This document shows positions 5,625 to 6,071 of a DNA stretch of 6,071 nt, piece by piece. A program made the position numbers and the translations under genes. Position 1 is the first letter of the stretch. Each line of letters opens with the position of its first letter. The notes beneath the pieces were generated by a model. It had not been told where the DNA came from and ran no database searches. It saw nothing but the letters and a program-made list of their open reading frames with translations. Source of the DNA: Erythrobacter sp. UBA3075 (GTDB lineage: Bacteria; Pseudomonadota; Alphaproteobacteria; Sphingomonadales; Sphingomonadaceae); the NCBI GenBank assembly GCA_002367375.1, contig DFBR01000164.1, positions 1-6,071 on the forward strand, in the 5' to 3' direction.

Positions 5625-6071
5625 ACGTCAAGACGGCCGTCGCAAGGACGAAGCCACTAACACCGAATTTGTCGGCCATGAGTGGGACGGCATCGAAGAG
5701 CTGGATACGCCCATGCCGCGCTGGTGGCTGTGGACCTTCTACGCCACGATTGTTTGGGGCCTCGCTTACACGGTCTTTTACCCCGCATGGCCGATGATCA
5801 ATCAGGCGACCGCAGGTGTTCTCGAATGGACCAGTCGCGGCCAATTGGCCGAAGAATTGTCGGCAGCTGAACTGGAACGTGCCGATGTCCGCGCGCAGAT
5901 CGCGGCGACTCCGTTGGAGCGCTTGCCTGACGACAGCGTTCTGCTGGCGCAGGCTGTGGCTGGTGGCCGCGCGGCCTATCAGGTCAATTGCATTCAGTGT
6001 CACGGTTCGGGCGCGGCTGGCAGCCAGGAACTTGGCTATCCCAACCTCAGCGATGATGACTGGCTGTGGGG
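5614..6071 (+). CDS. ccoP: cbb3-type cytochrome c oxidase subunit III, di-heme (CcoP), 5' part
   Basis: The first 152 codons of CcoP; the window ends inside the gene, so this is not a real truncation. CcoP is the di-heme c-type subunit that receives electrons from soluble cytochrome c and hands them to CcoO. The N-terminal cytoplasmic part contains FVGHEWDGIEELDTPMPRWW, a CcoP hallmark, followed by one transmembrane helix at about 37-58 and a periplasmic linker. The first heme site is Cys126-Ile-Gln-Cys129-His130 in NCIQCHGSGAAG, followed by GYPNLSDDDWLWG, again typical. A family member of usual size (about 290-310 residues) would have its second CxxCH beyond the window. ATG 5614 has AAGGA at 5601-5605, 8 nt upstream, and overlaps the ccoQ end by 11 nt in another frame. 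Confidence 0.96.
   Translation, partial: MANERQDGRRKDEATNTEFVGHEWDGIEELDTPMPRWWLWTFYATIVWGLAYTVFYPAWPMINQATAGVLEWTSRGQLAEELSAAELERADVRAQIAATPLERLPDDSVLLAQAVAGGRAAYQVNCIQCHGSGAAGSQELGYPNLSDDDWLW

Noticed and set aside
5599..6003. Minus-strand open frame of 134 codons across the ccoQ/ccoP junction
   Set aside because: It is antisense to the clearly recognisable ccoP start with its CxxCH heme site, and it has no family-like content.
1..6071. Mobile element, CRISPR array, tRNA/rRNA or riboswitch
   Set aside because: No transposase, integrase, regularly spaced repeats or recognisable RNA gene was seen; gaps between genes are short, the longest being the 210-bp control region described.

Overview
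The window looks like a chromosomal segment of an alphaproteobacterium, most likely a sphingomonad (Sphingomonadales, Erythrobacter/Novosphingobium-like). This rests on recalled protein similarity, the moderately high GC content and the gene order; no search was run. It holds six complete genes and the start of a seventh. All belong to known families, and I see no mobile element, CRISPR array, RNA gene or unknown multi-gene system.

Layout: (1) 99-1280 (+) is a complete BktB-like acetyl-CoA C-acyltransferase (beta-ketothiolase). (2) 1367-2068 (+) is a Crp/Fnr-family regulator with four cysteines spaced as in Fnr proteins that sense oxygen through a [4Fe-4S] cluster. (3) 2108-2794 (-) is an OmpW-family outer-membrane beta-barrel, convergent with the regulator. 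(4) 2795-3004 is a 210-bp divergent control region. (5) From 3005 to the window end (+) lies the structural operon for cbb3-type cytochrome c oxidase: ccoN, ccoO, ccoQ (57 codons plus stop) and the first 152 codons of ccoP, which is cut by the window edge. The operon is tightly packed: an 11-nt gap, then a 4-nt overlap, then an 11-nt overlap.

How it works together: the control region contains a perfect 10/10 Fnr box (TTGAT-N4-ATCAA, 2935-2948). Its centre lies about 41.5 bp before a plausible ccoN transcription start, the class II activator position. The Fnr-type regulator next door is the obvious candidate to bind it. Weaker 8/10 Fnr-like sites lie on the ompW side (2881-2894) and just upstream of the regulator gene (1311-1324), so ompW and the regulator itself may also be under Fnr control. 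The inferred picture is a compact low-oxygen module: Fnr senses oxygen loss, switches on the high-affinity terminal oxidase and possibly reshapes the outer membrane through OmpW. The thiolase is probably a metabolic neighbour without a direct link.

The points most worth a second look are the Fnr sites, the extra N-terminal membrane hairpin of CcoN, and a vicinal cysteine pair in OmpW.
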